A stretch of 33,719 bases of DNA. Source: Azoarcus_F sp036734105. Its GTDB lineage: Bacteria > Pseudomonadota > Gammaproteobacteria > Burkholderiales > Rhodocyclaceae. How positions within the stretch are numbered: the first letter of the stretch is position 1; each line of letters begins with the position of its first letter. The stretch covers positions 1-33,719 of the forward strand of contig DAIMZH010000035.1 in the NCBI GenBank assembly GCA_036734105.1. The letters are read 5' to 3'. The notes under the pieces were generated by a model. The model was not told the DNA's origin. It worked only from the letters and a program-made list of their open reading frames with translations, and searched no databases. Below, one piece after another: positions 15,901 to 24,051 of this stretch. A program made the position numbers and the translations under genes.

Positions 15901-15971
15901 ACTACAACGACATTCAGGAAGGCGATTTGCTCGAAGTCTTTGAAATTCAGGAAATTGCACGGACGCTCTGA
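12927..15971 (+). CDS. infB: Translation initiation factor IF-2
   Basis: This protein of 1014 residues is a long-form IF-2. Residues 1-55 form an IF2-N domain. Residues 60-395 are a low-complexity, Ala/Pro/Glu-rich and then basic linker with a charged coiled-coil stretch (RQRALVERQQAGLRQRQER). A Gly/Arg-rich patch with repeated RGG lies near 397-417, and a second IF2-N domain is near 430-485. The GTPase motifs are GHVDHGKT at 523, DTPGHE at 569, NKID at 623, and SAKTGQG. IF-2 brings fMet-tRNA to the ribosome. The stop overlaps the rbfA start as TGATG. Confidence 0.98.
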   Translation: MEHTTVQQFAAELKMPAPALIEQLQRAGVSNKGVNDSLTEQDKTQLLDYLRRSHGEARPKGKITLTRRQTSEIRSTDATGKARTVQVEVRKKRVFVKRDELVAEAAAAAAASAETAAAGKPTVDAPPAQASVAAPAPEAKLVMPVEAATSVESTAPVGIVETAVQASRASEPQVTQASPSNAAEPEIVKAAEPVKQPVAAAVPVEPAPVERSAPSTAQKAMPASGAAKPAEGAKKPQSERQQSATGAAKAAPEGGQDARRKVRVAKRPAMPSILSDEEIASREREAARQRALVERQQAGLRQRQERDASAAAARAAAEARRLEEIEKVKQKDNPEVVPVKAAVVEKKPSSTLHRPKREAAAEPVRKEAVKEDRTAKPEGDSKRRGLKTRGEVGATSGWKGGRAGRGGRSGRGGRGGDRDEKSFQAPVEPIVRDVHVPETITVADLAHKMAVKATEVIKTLMKMGSMVTINQVLDQETALILVEEMGHRAHAAKLDDPDAFLDHAEEHHDSVLTSRAPVVTVMGHVDHGKTSLLDYIRTAKVAAGEAGGITQHIGAYHVETPRGMVTFLDTPGHEAFTAMRARGAKATDIVILVVAADDGVMPQTREAIHHAQAAGVPLVVAVNKIDKPDAHPERVKQELVSEGVVPEEYGGDAMLVHVSAKTGQGIDNLLEAVLLQAEVLELTAAVDTPAKGLVIEARLDKGRGPVASLLVQSGTLHRGDMVLVGATYGKIRAMLDENGKPIESAGPSIPVEILGLSDVPAAGDEMISLADEKKAREIALFRQGKFRDVKLAKQQAAKLENLFEQMGEAEAKVLPLIVKADVQGSQEALIQSLNKLSTQEVRVNVIHGAVGGISESDVNLAQASGAVIIGFNTRADAGSRRLAENYGVEIRYYNIIYDAVDDVKAALSGMLSPEQRENIIGLVEVRQVFRVPKVGAVAGCYVKEGQVKRGSHVRILRDHVVVHSGSLESLKRFKDDVKEVKTGFECGLSIKNYNDIQEGDLLEVFEIQEIARTL

Positions 15972-16357
15972 TGGCCAAGGAATACTCCCGCAGTCAGCGG
16001 GTGTCCGAACAGATCAAGCGGGAGCTCGCGGAGCTCCTGCGTCTGGAAGTCAAGGACCCCCGTATTGGTTTCATTACGCTGACCGATGTCGAGGTTACGC
16101 CGGATTACGCCCATGCAAAGGTGTTCTTCACCTCAATGCAGGGCAAGGAAGGGTTGGACGAGATACTGGTGGGCTTGAATCGCGCCAGCGGCTTCTTGCG
16201 TCGCGAGTTGCGCAGGCGTGTGCGCATACACACCACGCCAGAACTACATTTTCATTACGACCCATCGGTGGAAGAGGGTAGCCGCATGTCCCGGCTCATT
16301 GATGAGGTTGTGCAGAACGATGAGCAGCGCACAGCCAAGCAGGATGAAGACGCTTGA
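15971..16357 (+). CDS. rbfA: 30S ribosome-binding factor RbfA
   Basis: This 128-residue protein has the KH-like RbfA signatures SQRVSEQIKRELAELLRLEVKDPR, TLTDVEVTPDYAHAKVFF and RRELRRRVRIHTTPELHFHYD. RbfA binds free 30S subunits, matures the 16S 5' end and supports growth in the cold. Its ATG overlaps the infB stop by one base, so translation is likely coupled. Confidence 0.96.
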   Translation: MAKEYSRSQRVSEQIKRELAELLRLEVKDPRIGFITLTDVEVTPDYAHAKVFFTSMQGKEGLDEILVGLNRASGFLRRELRRRVRIHTTPELHFHYDPSVEEGSRMSRLIDEVVQNDEQRTAKQDEDA

Positions 16358-16363
16358 GTCGGC

Positions 16364-17287
16364 ATGAATAAGCTCAGACAGAATCGCCCCCCAAAACGGG
16401 CGGTGAACGGTGTGTTGCTGTTTGACAAACCTTCCGGTGCGTCATCTAATGGCGCTCTGCAAAGCGTTCGCCGTCTCTATCGTGCGCTGAAGGCGGGTCA
16501 TACCGGCACGCTTGACCCCATGGCCACTGGGCTAATGGTGCTTGCGTTCGGCGAGGCGACCAAGTTTTCACAAAATTTGCTGGATGCCGACAAGTCCTAC
16601 GAAGCTGTGGTAAAGCTGGGCATTGAGACTGACACTGGCGATGCGGACGGAAGCGTCGTAGCGTCCCAGCCGGCTTGCTGTGCTGCCTCCGATATCCAAA
16701 GGGTGGCTGGCAGTTTTGTTGGTTGTATTGAGCAGTTGCCACCGATGTATTCAGCGCTCAAGCGCGACGGCAAACCGCTGTATGAGTATGCCCGTGCCGG
16801 TATTGAGCTCGAACGTCCGACCCGGCCGGTGACCATTCACACACTTGAAGTCTTTGACTGCTATCCCGATCGCTTTTCAATGCGCGTCGATTGCAGCAAA
16901 GGCACTTATATTCGCACCCTGGCGATGGACATTGGACGGGCGCTTGGCTGCGGTGCTCACCTTGCAGCACTCCGGCGTACCCGTATAGCCCGCTTCAGTC
17001 TGTCCGACGCCCTGACATTGGCGGAACTCGAGTTGCTGACTGAGCAGGAGCGCGATATCCGACTTTCACCCGTCGATGCGCTTGTGTCAGGTTTTCCTGT
17101 CTTGAATGTCGATGAAACCGGAGAGGAGCGGCTGCTTCACGGCCAAGCCTTGAGCGGTTTCAGCGGAGCAGGCCAGGTCCGGCTGTATGGACCGCTCAGA
17201 GGATTTATCGGCCTTGGAGAATTTGACGACGCCAGTGTGTTGCGTCCGCGCCGACTACTGAACAGCGCAGATGCTAAGGTCGTCTAA
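16364..17287 (+). CDS. truB: tRNA pseudouridine-55 synthase TruB
   Basis: This 307-residue protein has the TruB motif GHTGTLDPMATGLMVLAFGEATK with catalytic Asp51. Other landmarks are VNGVLLFDKPSGASSN, QLPPMYSALKRDGKPLYEYAR and VDCSKGTYIRTLAMDIGRALGCGAHL. TruB makes the universal pseudouridine in the T-loop of tRNAs. The C-terminal PUA-like segment (from about 240) is present. It lies six bases after rbfA and ends the operon. No obvious terminator separates it from the rpsO promoter. Confidence 0.97.
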   Translation: MNKLRQNRPPKRAVNGVLLFDKPSGASSNGALQSVRRLYRALKAGHTGTLDPMATGLMVLAFGEATKFSQNLLDADKSYEAVVKLGIETDTGDADGSVVASQPACCAASDIQRVAGSFVGCIEQLPPMYSALKRDGKPLYEYARAGIELERPTRPVTIHTLEVFDCYPDRFSMRVDCSKGTYIRTLAMDIGRALGCGAHLAALRRTRIARFSLSDALTLAELELLTEQERDIRLSPVDALVSGFPVLNVDETGEERLLHGQALSGFSGAGQVRLYGPLRGFIGLGEFDDASVLRPRRLLNSADAKVV

Positions 17288-17294
17288 TAACTGC

Positions 17295-17324
17295 TTGAGT
17301 TTTCAGGCGGACTTTCGATATACT
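17295..17324 (+). promoter_or_regulatory. Candidate sigma-70 promoter of rpsO
   Basis: TTGAGT (17295-17300) and TATACT (17319-17324) are separated by 18 bases, with one mismatch in the -10 box. It lies in the truB-rpsO gap, and transcription would begin near 17331, about 35 bases before rpsO. Confidence 0.6.
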
Positions 17325-17365
17325 TAACCACTTCAGTTCTAAAGATAAAACGAGTAATTAACCAC

Positions 17366-17635
17366 ATGGCTCTCGACACCGCACAGAAAGCGCAAATCGT
17401 TCAGGATTATCAACGCAAGCAAAGCGACACCGGCTCGCCGGAAGTTCAGGTTGCGTTACTCACCGCCCGCATCAACGATCTGACTGGTCACTTCAAGGCC
17501 AACGCCAAGGACCACCACTCACGTCGTGGTTTGCTGAAGATGGTCAGCCAGCGTCGCAAGCTGCTCGACTACCTCAAAGGTTCCGATCTCGACAGCTATC
17601 GTACGCTGATCGGTCGTTTGGGCTTGCGCAAGTAA
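17366..17635 (+). CDS. rpsO: 30S ribosomal protein S15
   Basis: This 89-residue product is of standard length. Diagnostic parts are DTGSPEVQVALLTARINDLTGHFK, HHSRRGLLKMVSQRRKLLDYLK and the C-terminal TLIGRLGLRK. S15 binds the central domain of 16S rRNA and bridges to the 50S subunit. It has its own promoter and is followed after 63 bases by a terminator, then pnp. This is the usual rpsO-pnp order. Confidence 0.98.
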   Translation: MALDTAQKAQIVQDYQRKQSDTGSPEVQVALLTARINDLTGHFKANAKDHHSRRGLLKMVSQRRKLLDYLKGSDLDSYRTLIGRLGLRK

Positions 17636-17697
17636 CACGTTTTTCGCCTCGACGCTGATGTCGTCCAGCGAAGCGCCCCCAAAGGCTCAACAAATAC

Positions 17698-17740
17698 AAA
17701 AGCCGGCACTGCTCGACGACGGGCCTGCCGGCTTTTTTTT
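17698..17740 (+). terminator. Intrinsic terminator between rpsO and pnp
   Basis: Eleven bases at 17698-17708 pair with 17726-17736 around a 17-base loop, and a run of eight T ends at 17740. Read-through would be needed for rpsO-pnp co-transcription. Confidence 0.85.
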
Positions 17741-17756
17741 GGCGATTCGCCGACGG

Positions 17757-17785
17757 TTGACATGCAACCGGAGCCCTATCTAACG
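17757..17785 (+). promoter_or_regulatory. Candidate promoter of pnp
   Basis: A perfect TTGACA -35 box lies at 17757-17762, shortly after the rpsO terminator. The -10 region (about 17777-17785, TATCTAACG) is poor and its spacing uncertain, so only the -35 half is convincing. Confidence 0.4.
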
Positions 17786-17825
17786 CAGCGCGCCATGCGC
17801 TGCTCAAGTCATAAGGAATTTCACC

Positions 17826-19928
17826 TTGCCTCAAGCTATCAAGAAGACATTCGTCTACGGCGCCCACAACGTTACGCTCGAAACCGGCGAGGTTGCTCGT
17901 CAGGCGGGTGGTGCCGTCATCGTCAACATGGATGACACCGTGGTGCTCGCCACTGTCGTCGCACAGCGCGAGCCGCGCAGTGGTGTCGACTTCTTTCCGC
18001 TCACCGTTGATTACGTCGAAAAGTTTTATGCTGCCGGTCGTATCCCCGGCGGTTTCTTCAAGCGTGAAGGTCGTCCGACTGAAAAGGAAACCCTTACCTG
18101 CCGCCTGATCGACCGACCGATTCGCCCCTTGTTTCCTGACGGCTTCTACAACGAAGTCCAGGTTATCGTCACGGTGCTGTCGCTCAACCCTGAGGTTGAC
18201 CCCGACATTCCGGCCATGCTTGGTGCGTCGGCCGCCCTGGCCATATCCGGTGTCCCGTTCAATGGCCCCATTGGTGCTTGCCGCGTGGGCTATATCGATG
18301 GTCAGTATGTGCTCAACCCGACAGCAACGCAGCTAGAGACAAGCGCGCTCAACCTGGTGGTGGCCGGCACTGCAGGCGCTGTACTTATGGTGGAATCCGA
18401 AGCTCGGGAGCTTTCCGAAGAGATCATGCTTGGCTCGGTTGTTTTCGGTCATGAGCAAATGCTGGCAGCCATCAATGCCATCAATGAACTGGTCGAGGAA
18501 GCAGGTAAACCTGAGTGGGAATGGACCCCGCCGGTGCGCAACGAGGCGCTCGTTTCGCGCATTGGAGAACTGGCTGCGGCTGACATCGAAGCAGCCTTCA
18601 ATCTCACCAACAAGCAGGAGCGTAGTCAGCGCCTTTCCGAAATCCGTGCCCGCACCACTGAAACGGTGCTGGCCGAACTGGAAGTTGCGCCCTCGTCCAA
18701 TGTGTTGAAGGAGATCTTTCACGAGATCGAGGCTGGCGTAGTGCGCACCCGCATTCTCAACGGTGAGCCGCGCATCGACGGTCGTGACACCCGCACGGTT
18801 CGTCCGATTGACATTCGTGTCGGGGTGTTGCCCCGTACCCACGGCTCGGCCTTGTTTACTCGTGGTGAAACCCAGGCATTGGTTGTGGCCACGCTTGGCA
18901 CCGGCCGTGATGAACAGATCATCGACGCAATTGGTGGTGAGTATCGCGAAAAGTTTCTGTTGCACTACAACTTTCCGCCGTTCAGCACCGGCGAAACCGG
19001 TCGTGTTGGCGTTACCAAGCGTCGCGAAGTCGGCCATGGTCGGTTGGCTAAACGCGCGCTGATCGCGGCACTTCCTGAGGCGGCAGATTTCAGCTATACC
19101 GTGCGTGTTGTATCCGAAATCACCGAGTCCAACGGTTCGAGCTCAATGGCGTCAGTGTGCGGCGGCTCGCTGGCCATGATGGACGCGGGTGTGCCGCTCA
19201 GGGCGCATGTGGCCGGTATCGCCATGGGCTTGATCAAGGAAGGTAACCGTTTTGCCGTGCTGTCCGATATTCTGGGCGACGAAGATCATCTCGGCGACAT
19301 GGACTTCAAGGTGGCGGGTACCGAAAACGGCGTGACCGCGCTGCAGATGGATATCAAGATTCAGGGCATCACCAAGGACATCATGAAGGTGGCGCTGGCT
19401 CAGGCTGGCGAAGGCCGCTTGCATATCCTGGGCAAGATGAAGTCCGCGCTGGCGTCGCATCGCGGTGAAGTTTCCGAGTTCGCCCCGCGCATGATCACCA
19501 TGAAGATCAATCCGGACAAGATTCGGGACGTGATCGGCAAGGGTGGGGCTGTGATTCGTGCGCTGCAGGAAGAAACCGGCTCAGTCATCGAGATCGAGGA
19601 CGATGGTAGCGTCAAGGTGTCGTCGGTCAATCCGGGCGGTGCCGAGGCGGCCAAGAAGCGCATCGAAGACATCACGGCCGAAGCCGAAGTCGGCAGAGTC
19701 TATGAGGGCAGCGTGCTTCGCCTTCTCGACTTTGGCGCCATCGTCAATATCCTGCCTGGCAAGGATGGCCTGTTGCACATTTCGCAGATTGCCAATGAGC
19801 GTGTCAACGCAGTGTCTGACTACCTGACCGAAGGTCAGCAGGTGCGTGTGAAGGTTCTTGAGACCGATGATCGTGGCAAGATCAAGTTGAGCATGAAGGC
19901 GTTGCTGAAAGATGCGCCGACCGAGTAA
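17826..19928 (+). CDS. pnp: Polyribonucleotide nucleotidyltransferase (PNPase)
   Basis: This 700-residue 3'-to-5' phosphorolytic exoribonuclease has two RNase PH domains. The first begins with KTFVYGAHNVTLETGEVARQA and includes IPGGFFKREGRP. The second includes EPRIDGRDTRTVRPI and FTRGETQALVVATLG. After an all-alpha linker come the KH domain (IRDVIGKGGAVIRALQEETG) and the S1 domain (GSVLRLLDFGAIVNILPGKDGLLHISQI). The start is a TTG preceded by TAAGGA nine bases upstream. No ATG fits, and E. coli pnp also begins with TTG. A terminator follows 22 bases after the stop. Confidence 0.98.
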   Translation: MPQAIKKTFVYGAHNVTLETGEVARQAGGAVIVNMDDTVVLATVVAQREPRSGVDFFPLTVDYVEKFYAAGRIPGGFFKREGRPTEKETLTCRLIDRPIRPLFPDGFYNEVQVIVTVLSLNPEVDPDIPAMLGASAALAISGVPFNGPIGACRVGYIDGQYVLNPTATQLETSALNLVVAGTAGAVLMVESEARELSEEIMLGSVVFGHEQMLAAINAINELVEEAGKPEWEWTPPVRNEALVSRIGELAAADIEAAFNLTNKQERSQRLSEIRARTTETVLAELEVAPSSNVLKEIFHEIEAGVVRTRILNGEPRIDGRDTRTVRPIDIRVGVLPRTHGSALFTRGETQALVVATLGTGRDEQIIDAIGGEYREKFLLHYNFPPFSTGETGRVGVTKRREVGHGRLAKRALIAALPEAADFSYTVRVVSEITESNGSSSMASVCGGSLAMMDAGVPLRAHVAGIAMGLIKEGNRFAVLSDILGDEDHLGDMDFKVAGTENGVTALQMDIKIQGITKDIMKVALAQAGEGRLHILGKMKSALASHRGEVSEFAPRMITMKINPDKIRDVIGKGGAVIRALQEETGSVIEIEDDGSVKVSSVNPGGAEAAKKRIEDITAEAEVGRVYEGSVLRLLDFGAIVNILPGKDGLLHISQIANERVNAVSDYLTEGQQVRVKVLETDDRGKIKLSMKALLKDAPTE

Positions 19929-19945
19929 TCTTGACGGCTGACAGC

Positions 19946-19974
19946 AAAAAGGGGCGCCTCGGCGCCCCTTTTGT
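19946..19974 (+). terminator. Intrinsic terminator of pnp
   Basis: An eight-pair GC stem (19951-19958 with 19961-19968) is flanked by five A on the left and four T on the right, so it could work in both directions. It lies just after the pnp stop. Confidence 0.85.
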
Positions 19975-19976
19975 GT

Positions 19977-20295
19977 AAGGGGCCGATGGCGTGCAAAGCT
20001 GGGGTCGGCGTAAATGACCGTGCGACTTTCCGAGACGGCCTGTTATCTGCAAACCGCATGGCCTGGCATTCGTGAGCGTCTATTGCACGGGATGTGCCAC
20101 CTCGGTCTGGTACGACCGGTGACGATTCCGAAGTTCGACGGAGGCGAGCCCTGGGTAGGTGTTCCGACGCTGATGGATAGACTGCACCAGGCAAGCCTTG
20201 CTGCAAGTGTTGCAACAGGTCTGGGCTTCAGTGAGTGTTGCTTTGGTTTCGGGTCGGAGCGCAGCCTTTATGGGCCGCGCTCCTGTGTCAAATGC
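19977..20295. other. Gene-free gap between pnp and the cytochrome gene
   Basis: These 319 bases lie between two convergent genes. A 98-codon plus-strand frame (20014-20310) is open, but it has no ribosome binding site and overlaps the cytochrome 3' end. Its product shows no recognisable motif. Short imperfect hairpins are visible (for example near 20098-20122), but I recognise no known RNA family. Confidence 0.5.
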
Positions 20296-20976
20296 TTACT
20301 TCAGGCTTAGCACCCACTGTGCAAGCTGTGCAGCCTCGGTTTCGCTGACTTGCGGGTTTGGCGGCATGGGCACCGGGCCATATACCCCACTGCCACCAGA
20401 GCGAATCTTTGCGGCGACTATAGCGACCGCATCAGCTTCGCCTGAGCGTTTTTCGGCCACTTCCTTGTACGAAGGTCCAACCAGTTTGCGATCGGTTGCG
20501 TGGCAAGCCATGCAGTTCTTGGCCTTGGCCAGGTTTTCGGCGTCGGCTGCGCTGAGTGCGGCCGGGGTTGCTGGGCTTACCGCCTGAGTGACCGCAGCAA
20601 TTGCAGCCGCTGCGGTTTCGCGGGCAGTTTCGGTGGCGTTTTCAGCCGCTACCTTGGCGTCTTCAGACAACTCCTTGGCGGCTTCGACCGCAGCGTCAGT
20701 TGCGGCTTCGGCAGCTTCGCGTGCCTGCTCAGCGGCTTCGCGTGCTTTTTCCACGGCAGTATCGAGGGCTGTGCCAGATTGAGCTGCTGCCTCTTCAGCC
20801 GTTTCGCTGGTGGCTTCGGCCGTCTCTTCTACCTTCTCGGTAACAGCTTCCTGCACTGGTGCGGCCGGTTGAGCTGCAGGGGCTGGCGCAGCAACTGGCG
20901 CGGGTTCATCTTTCTTCCCACAGGCAGAAAGCGCAATGGCCAGCATGGCCGCGAGCAACAGCGAGGTCTTCTTCAT
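20296..20976 (-). CDS. Lipoprotein cytochrome c (class I) with a long Ala/Glu-rich helical stalk
   Basis: This 226-residue protein begins with a lipoprotein signal (MKKTSLLLAAMLAIALSAC, lipobox Cys19). A Pro/Ala linker follows, then about 90 residues (42-130) of Ala/Glu/Lys heptad-like sequence predicted to be one long amphipathic helix. The C-terminal 85 residues are a small cytochrome c of the c551/c552 type. The haem site is CMACH (155-159), followed by KLVGPSYKEVA, and Met204 in PVPMPPNP is the likely sixth ligand. It ends with the typical helix AQLAQWVLSLK. It would be anchored to a membrane facing the periplasm and carry electrons, but its partner is unknown. The site AAGGA precedes the start. 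Confidence 0.9.
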   Translation of the reverse strand: MKKTSLLLAAMLAIALSACGKKDEPAPVAAPAPAAQPAAPVQEAVTEKVEETAEATSETAEEAAAQSGTALDTAVEKAREAAEQAREAAEAATDAAVEAAKELSEDAKVAAENATETARETAAAAIAAVTQAVSPATPAALSAADAENLAKAKNCMACHATDRKLVGPSYKEVAEKRSGEADAVAIVAAKIRSGGSGVYGPVPMPPNPQVSETEAAQLAQWVLSLK

Positions 20977-21213
20977 GTTGAGTGATTCCTTAAGGTGATG
21001 ATTTCCACATGCCGGATTTGCATGCTTTTGGTGTGCTGTTTGAATATGCTGCTTTTGTTTGCATTCCGCTTGTCAAGGCCTTTTGCTGTCATGATGTCTG
21101 ACCAACAGTCGAGCGCTCACATATAAGTGATTCAAGTTCAAGCTGCTGGATTTTAGCTGTCCAGGTGCCATAAAGGTGTTGCCAAACGTTGCAGCCCAGT
21201 CATTGTGCAGGCT

Positions 21214-22338
21214 TCAGTGGTGATTTCCTGGATGACCAAAACCGTCGCAATACCACTCGTAAAGCAGGTCTTCCAGTGGCTGGGGATAGCTTATACCGGC
21301 AGAGAGCTGTCGTGCGTGTGCCAGCGTTGACAGTAAGGCCTGCGAGGCTTCATCAACGCAAATGGCCTCGCCATTCAGATAAAAGCCCCGCTCGGAAAAC
21401 AGCAGCAGACTGCGTGCGTGCAGTTGGTAGCCTTCCTTGTGCAGGCGCTTGCCAAAACGCTTGGCGCTCATTGGTGCCCCCGGCGGCTCGAAAAACACAT
21501 GCGCCTTGGGTTCCGTGAGCGAGTTGCCGAGAAAGTCTGTCACGTCCGCACGGGTCCATTGGATTTGCGCCAGCATGTTGCTCACGCGATCAATCATCGC
21601 GTCACTGATCAGTGCGGAGTTGTCCTGAAGCTGCAGATCGGGGTCGGAATACAAGCCGTCAAGCACCACACGGTCCTGCAACCAGCCCAGAAAGTCGTTT
21701 GCGAGCTCCTGTGCGGTTGGCGAGCGGAAGCCGATGGAGTAGGTTGTGCATTCGCCGATTGCCACACCATTGTGTGCCCAGTGTGGAGGCAGATAAAGCA
21801 TGTCGCCGGGTTCCAGCACCCAGTCGTACACCGGCTCGAAGTTGGCCAGAATCTTGAGCGGTACATCAGGCAGCAATTCGCGATCGCTCTGGTTGGCAAT
21901 CTGCCAGCGACGTTTGCCTGTGCCCTGCAGCAGAAAAACATCGTAGTTGTCAAAGTGTGGACCGACGCCGCCGCCATCTACCGCGTAGCTCACCATCAGG
22001 TCGTCCAGACGCGTCTGCGGGATGAAGTTGAAGCGGTGCAGCAGTTCGTCGGCCGCTGGCTCAAACAGGTTTAGACCCTGTACCAGCACGGTCCAAGGGT
22101 GCTTTTTGTCGCGCAGCTTGCCGGGTTTCTGTGGCCCACGCTGCAAGGTCCATTCTTCGGGTTTGCGGCGCACCAGCCGCGACTCCACGTCTGGGTTGCA
22201 GGCCAGTTCAAACAGGCGATCGCGCGAGACCAACCCCTGAAAACCGGGTACTGCCTGGCGAATCAGCAAGGGTTTTTTCTGCCAGTATTCTTCAAGGAAT
22301 TGGGCAGGCTCAAGCCCGCCCAGCAAGGTTTCGATCAT
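21214..22338 (-). CDS. roxA: JmjC-type ribosomal protein oxygenase, RoxA/YcfD family (L16 arginine hydroxylase)
   Basis: The product has 374 residues from ATG 22338, almost the length of E. coli YcfD (RoxA), which hydroxylates an arginine of ribosomal protein L16 using Fe(II) and 2-oxoglutarate. It begins with the family pattern FLEEYWQKKPLLIRQA. The iron-binding facial triad is His128 and Asp130 in GVGPHFDNYDVFLLQG, and His189 in LPPHWAHNG. A dimerisation and winged-helix-like C-terminal half follows. The frame is open 70 codons further upstream, but that part crosses the divergent promoter region and lacks family similarity. It is divergent from rlmD. Confidence 0.92.
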   Translation of the reverse strand: MIETLLGGLEPAQFLEEYWQKKPLLIRQAVPGFQGLVSRDRLFELACNPDVESRLVRRKPEEWTLQRGPQKPGKLRDKKHPWTVLVQGLNLFEPAADELLHRFNFIPQTRLDDLMVSYAVDGGGVGPHFDNYDVFLLQGTGKRRWQIANQSDRELLPDVPLKILANFEPVYDWVLEPGDMLYLPPHWAHNGVAIGECTTYSIGFRSPTAQELANDFLGWLQDRVVLDGLYSDPDLQLQDNSALISDAMIDRVSNMLAQIQWTRADVTDFLGNSLTEPKAHVFFEPPGAPMSAKRFGKRLHKEGYQLHARSLLLFSERGFYLNGEAICVDEASQALLSTLAHARQLSAGISYPQPLEDLLYEWYCDGFGHPGNHH

Positions 22339-22471
22339 GATGTGAAGATTTCCAGTCAAACGTTGGTCGGTCAATTGCGTGGCGCAGGGCCATGGACTGG
22401 CCGGATTATCCCACGCGCACGAGCCGAGCTCGGTTAGAATCGCGCCTTTTGCTGGCTTGCGGAAATCCATC
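22339..22471. promoter_or_regulatory. Divergent promoter region between roxA and rlmD
   Basis: These 133 bases separate two divergent starts. For rlmD, TAGAAT at 22435-22440 is a plausible -10 box, but no good -35 box stands at 16-18 bases. The roxA promoter is not evident. Confidence 0.35.
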
Positions 22472-23803
22472 ATGCCTGTTGCAATCATCGAATCCCTGGA
22501 CCACGAAGGTCGCGGCGTGGCGCATGTTGAAGGCAAGACGATCTTCATCGACGGCGGTCTGCCAGGCGAGGAGGTGGAGTACGCAAGCTACCGCATCAAG
22601 CCGCGGTTCGAAATGGCCCAGGCTAGCCGCATCATCAAGGCCAGCGCCCAGCGGGTAACGCCCCGTTGCCGCTATTTCGGTCAATGCGGTGGCTGCTCCA
22701 TGCAGCATCTCGACCCCGTCGCGCAGGCCGCAGCCAAGCAGCGTGTGCTGGAAGACGCGCTGTGGCACGTCGGCAATCTGCGTGCCGACACCGTTCTGCC
22801 CATCATCAACGGTCCGGCATGGGGTTATCGCTACCGGGCGCGCATCGGTGTGCGCATGGTGCCCAGCAAGGGCGGTGTGTTGATCGGTTTTCATGAGCGG
22901 CGCAGCAGCTACATATCGGACATGCGCAGTTGCGAGGTGTTGCCGCCGCAGATATCCGACATGCTGCCTGCCTTGCACGAGCTCATAGCCAGTCTGTCCA
23001 TCCCGGACCGGATCCCGCAGATCGAAATCGCGGTGGGGGACGAGGCCACCGTGCTGGTGTTTCGCAACCTGCTGGCAGTCAGCACCGACGACGAAAAACA
23101 ACTGGCTGCTTTTGCCGACAAACACGGCGTCCAGGTGTGGCTGCAGCCGGGTCGGCCAGAGTCCCTCTACAGGCTGCACCCGCTCGACGCGCCTGGCCTG
23201 TCCTATTCGCTGCCCGAGTATGGTGTGCGCATGGACTTTCTGGCTACCGACTTTACCCAGGTCAATGTCGCCATCAACCGATTGTTGATGCGACGCAGCA
23301 TGCAACTGCTCGACCCCCGGCCAGGCGAACGTGTGGCCGATCTGTTCTGTGGGCTAGGTAACTTCAGTCTGCCGATTGCTGCGCTGGGAGCACATGTCGT
23401 AGGCGTGGAAGGCAGCGACGCGCTGGTTGCACGGGCAGCGCAGAACGCGCTGGCCAACGGACTGCAGCAGCGCAGTGAGTTTCATGCGGCCAACCTGTTT
23501 GAAACCACCGAGGACAGTCTCGTCGCGCTCGGTCATCTGGACAAGATGCTCATCGACCCGCCGCGCGAGGGCGCTATTGCCGTGGTCAAGGCCATCTCTG
23601 CGCTGCAAAGCCCGCAGCGCATCGTGTATGTCTCCTGCAATCCCGCCACGCTGGCACGTGATGCCTCAGTGCTGGTGCATGAAAAAGGCTATCGCCTGCG
23701 TGCTGCAGGCATCGCCAACATGTTTCCTCAGACATCCCATGTCGAGTCTGTCGCGCTGTTCGAGCTTGAGCCAGCGCAAGCCGGGGCAGCCCAAGTGAGT
23801 TGA
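22472..23803 (+). CDS. rlmD: 23S rRNA (uracil-1939-C5)-methyltransferase RlmD
   Basis: The product has 443 residues from ATG 22472. An N-terminal TRAM domain (IIESLDHEGRGVAHVEGKTIFIDGGLPGE in two conserved parts) is followed by the [4Fe-4S] cysteines Cys66, Cys72, Cys75 and Cys154. The SAM-binding motif is VADLFCGLGNFSLPIA, IDPPREGA is the substrate-side loop, and the nucleophilic cysteine lies in IVYVSCNPATLARD. The enzyme makes m5U1939 in 23S rRNA. Length and motifs match E. coli RlmD (433 residues). An in-frame ATG at 22379 is less likely because it precedes the -10 candidate. Confidence 0.95.
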   Translation: MPVAIIESLDHEGRGVAHVEGKTIFIDGGLPGEEVEYASYRIKPRFEMAQASRIIKASAQRVTPRCRYFGQCGGCSMQHLDPVAQAAAKQRVLEDALWHVGNLRADTVLPIINGPAWGYRYRARIGVRMVPSKGGVLIGFHERRSSYISDMRSCEVLPPQISDMLPALHELIASLSIPDRIPQIEIAVGDEATVLVFRNLLAVSTDDEKQLAAFADKHGVQVWLQPGRPESLYRLHPLDAPGLSYSLPEYGVRMDFLATDFTQVNVAINRLLMRRSMQLLDPRPGERVADLFCGLGNFSLPIAALGAHVVGVEGSDALVARAAQNALANGLQQRSEFHAANLFETTEDSLVALGHLDKMLIDPPREGAIAVVKAISALQSPQRIVYVSCNPATLARDASVLVHEKGYRLRAAGIANMFPQTSHVESVALFELEPAQAGAAQVS

Positions 23804-23920
23804 GCCTGCACTTGCCCGGAACAGGCGGGCTGTGTTCAGGCGAGGCCTGTGCCGTTGCGTCAGGCATGTCGGCGACGGGTAGCATCCAGGCTTTTTTGTG
23901 GGTAAATACACAACTGAGGC

Positions 23921-23948
23921 TTTGCGTTTGAGCCGCTTTGGTTATAAT
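23921..23948 (+). promoter_or_regulatory. Promoter of the tRNA-Ser gene
   Basis: A perfect TATAAT lies at 23943-23948, with a weak -35 (TTTGCG, 23921-23926) 16 bases upstream. The start would be near 23955, roughly 97 bases before the tRNA, leaving a processed 5' leader. Confidence 0.6.
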
Positions 23949-24051
23949 GTCGCTCTTTCGCAGGGTTGGCCAGCAATTGGCCGCCGTTTGTTTGGCTACC
24001 TACGAGGTAGTCTTGTCAGCCTCAAGCGCTGATAGTCGCTGTGAAGAATCC

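Noticed and set aside
19835..20215. 126-codon minus-strand frame across the pnp terminator
   Set aside because: It overlaps the pnp 3' end and a strong hairpin. Composition is Arg/Ser/Pro-rich as in shadow frames.
20014..20310. 98-codon plus-strand frame between pnp and the cytochrome gene
   Set aside because: No ribosome binding site, no motif, and it runs into the 3' end of the convergent cytochrome gene. A 6S or SRP RNA was also considered, but their conserved sequences are not present.
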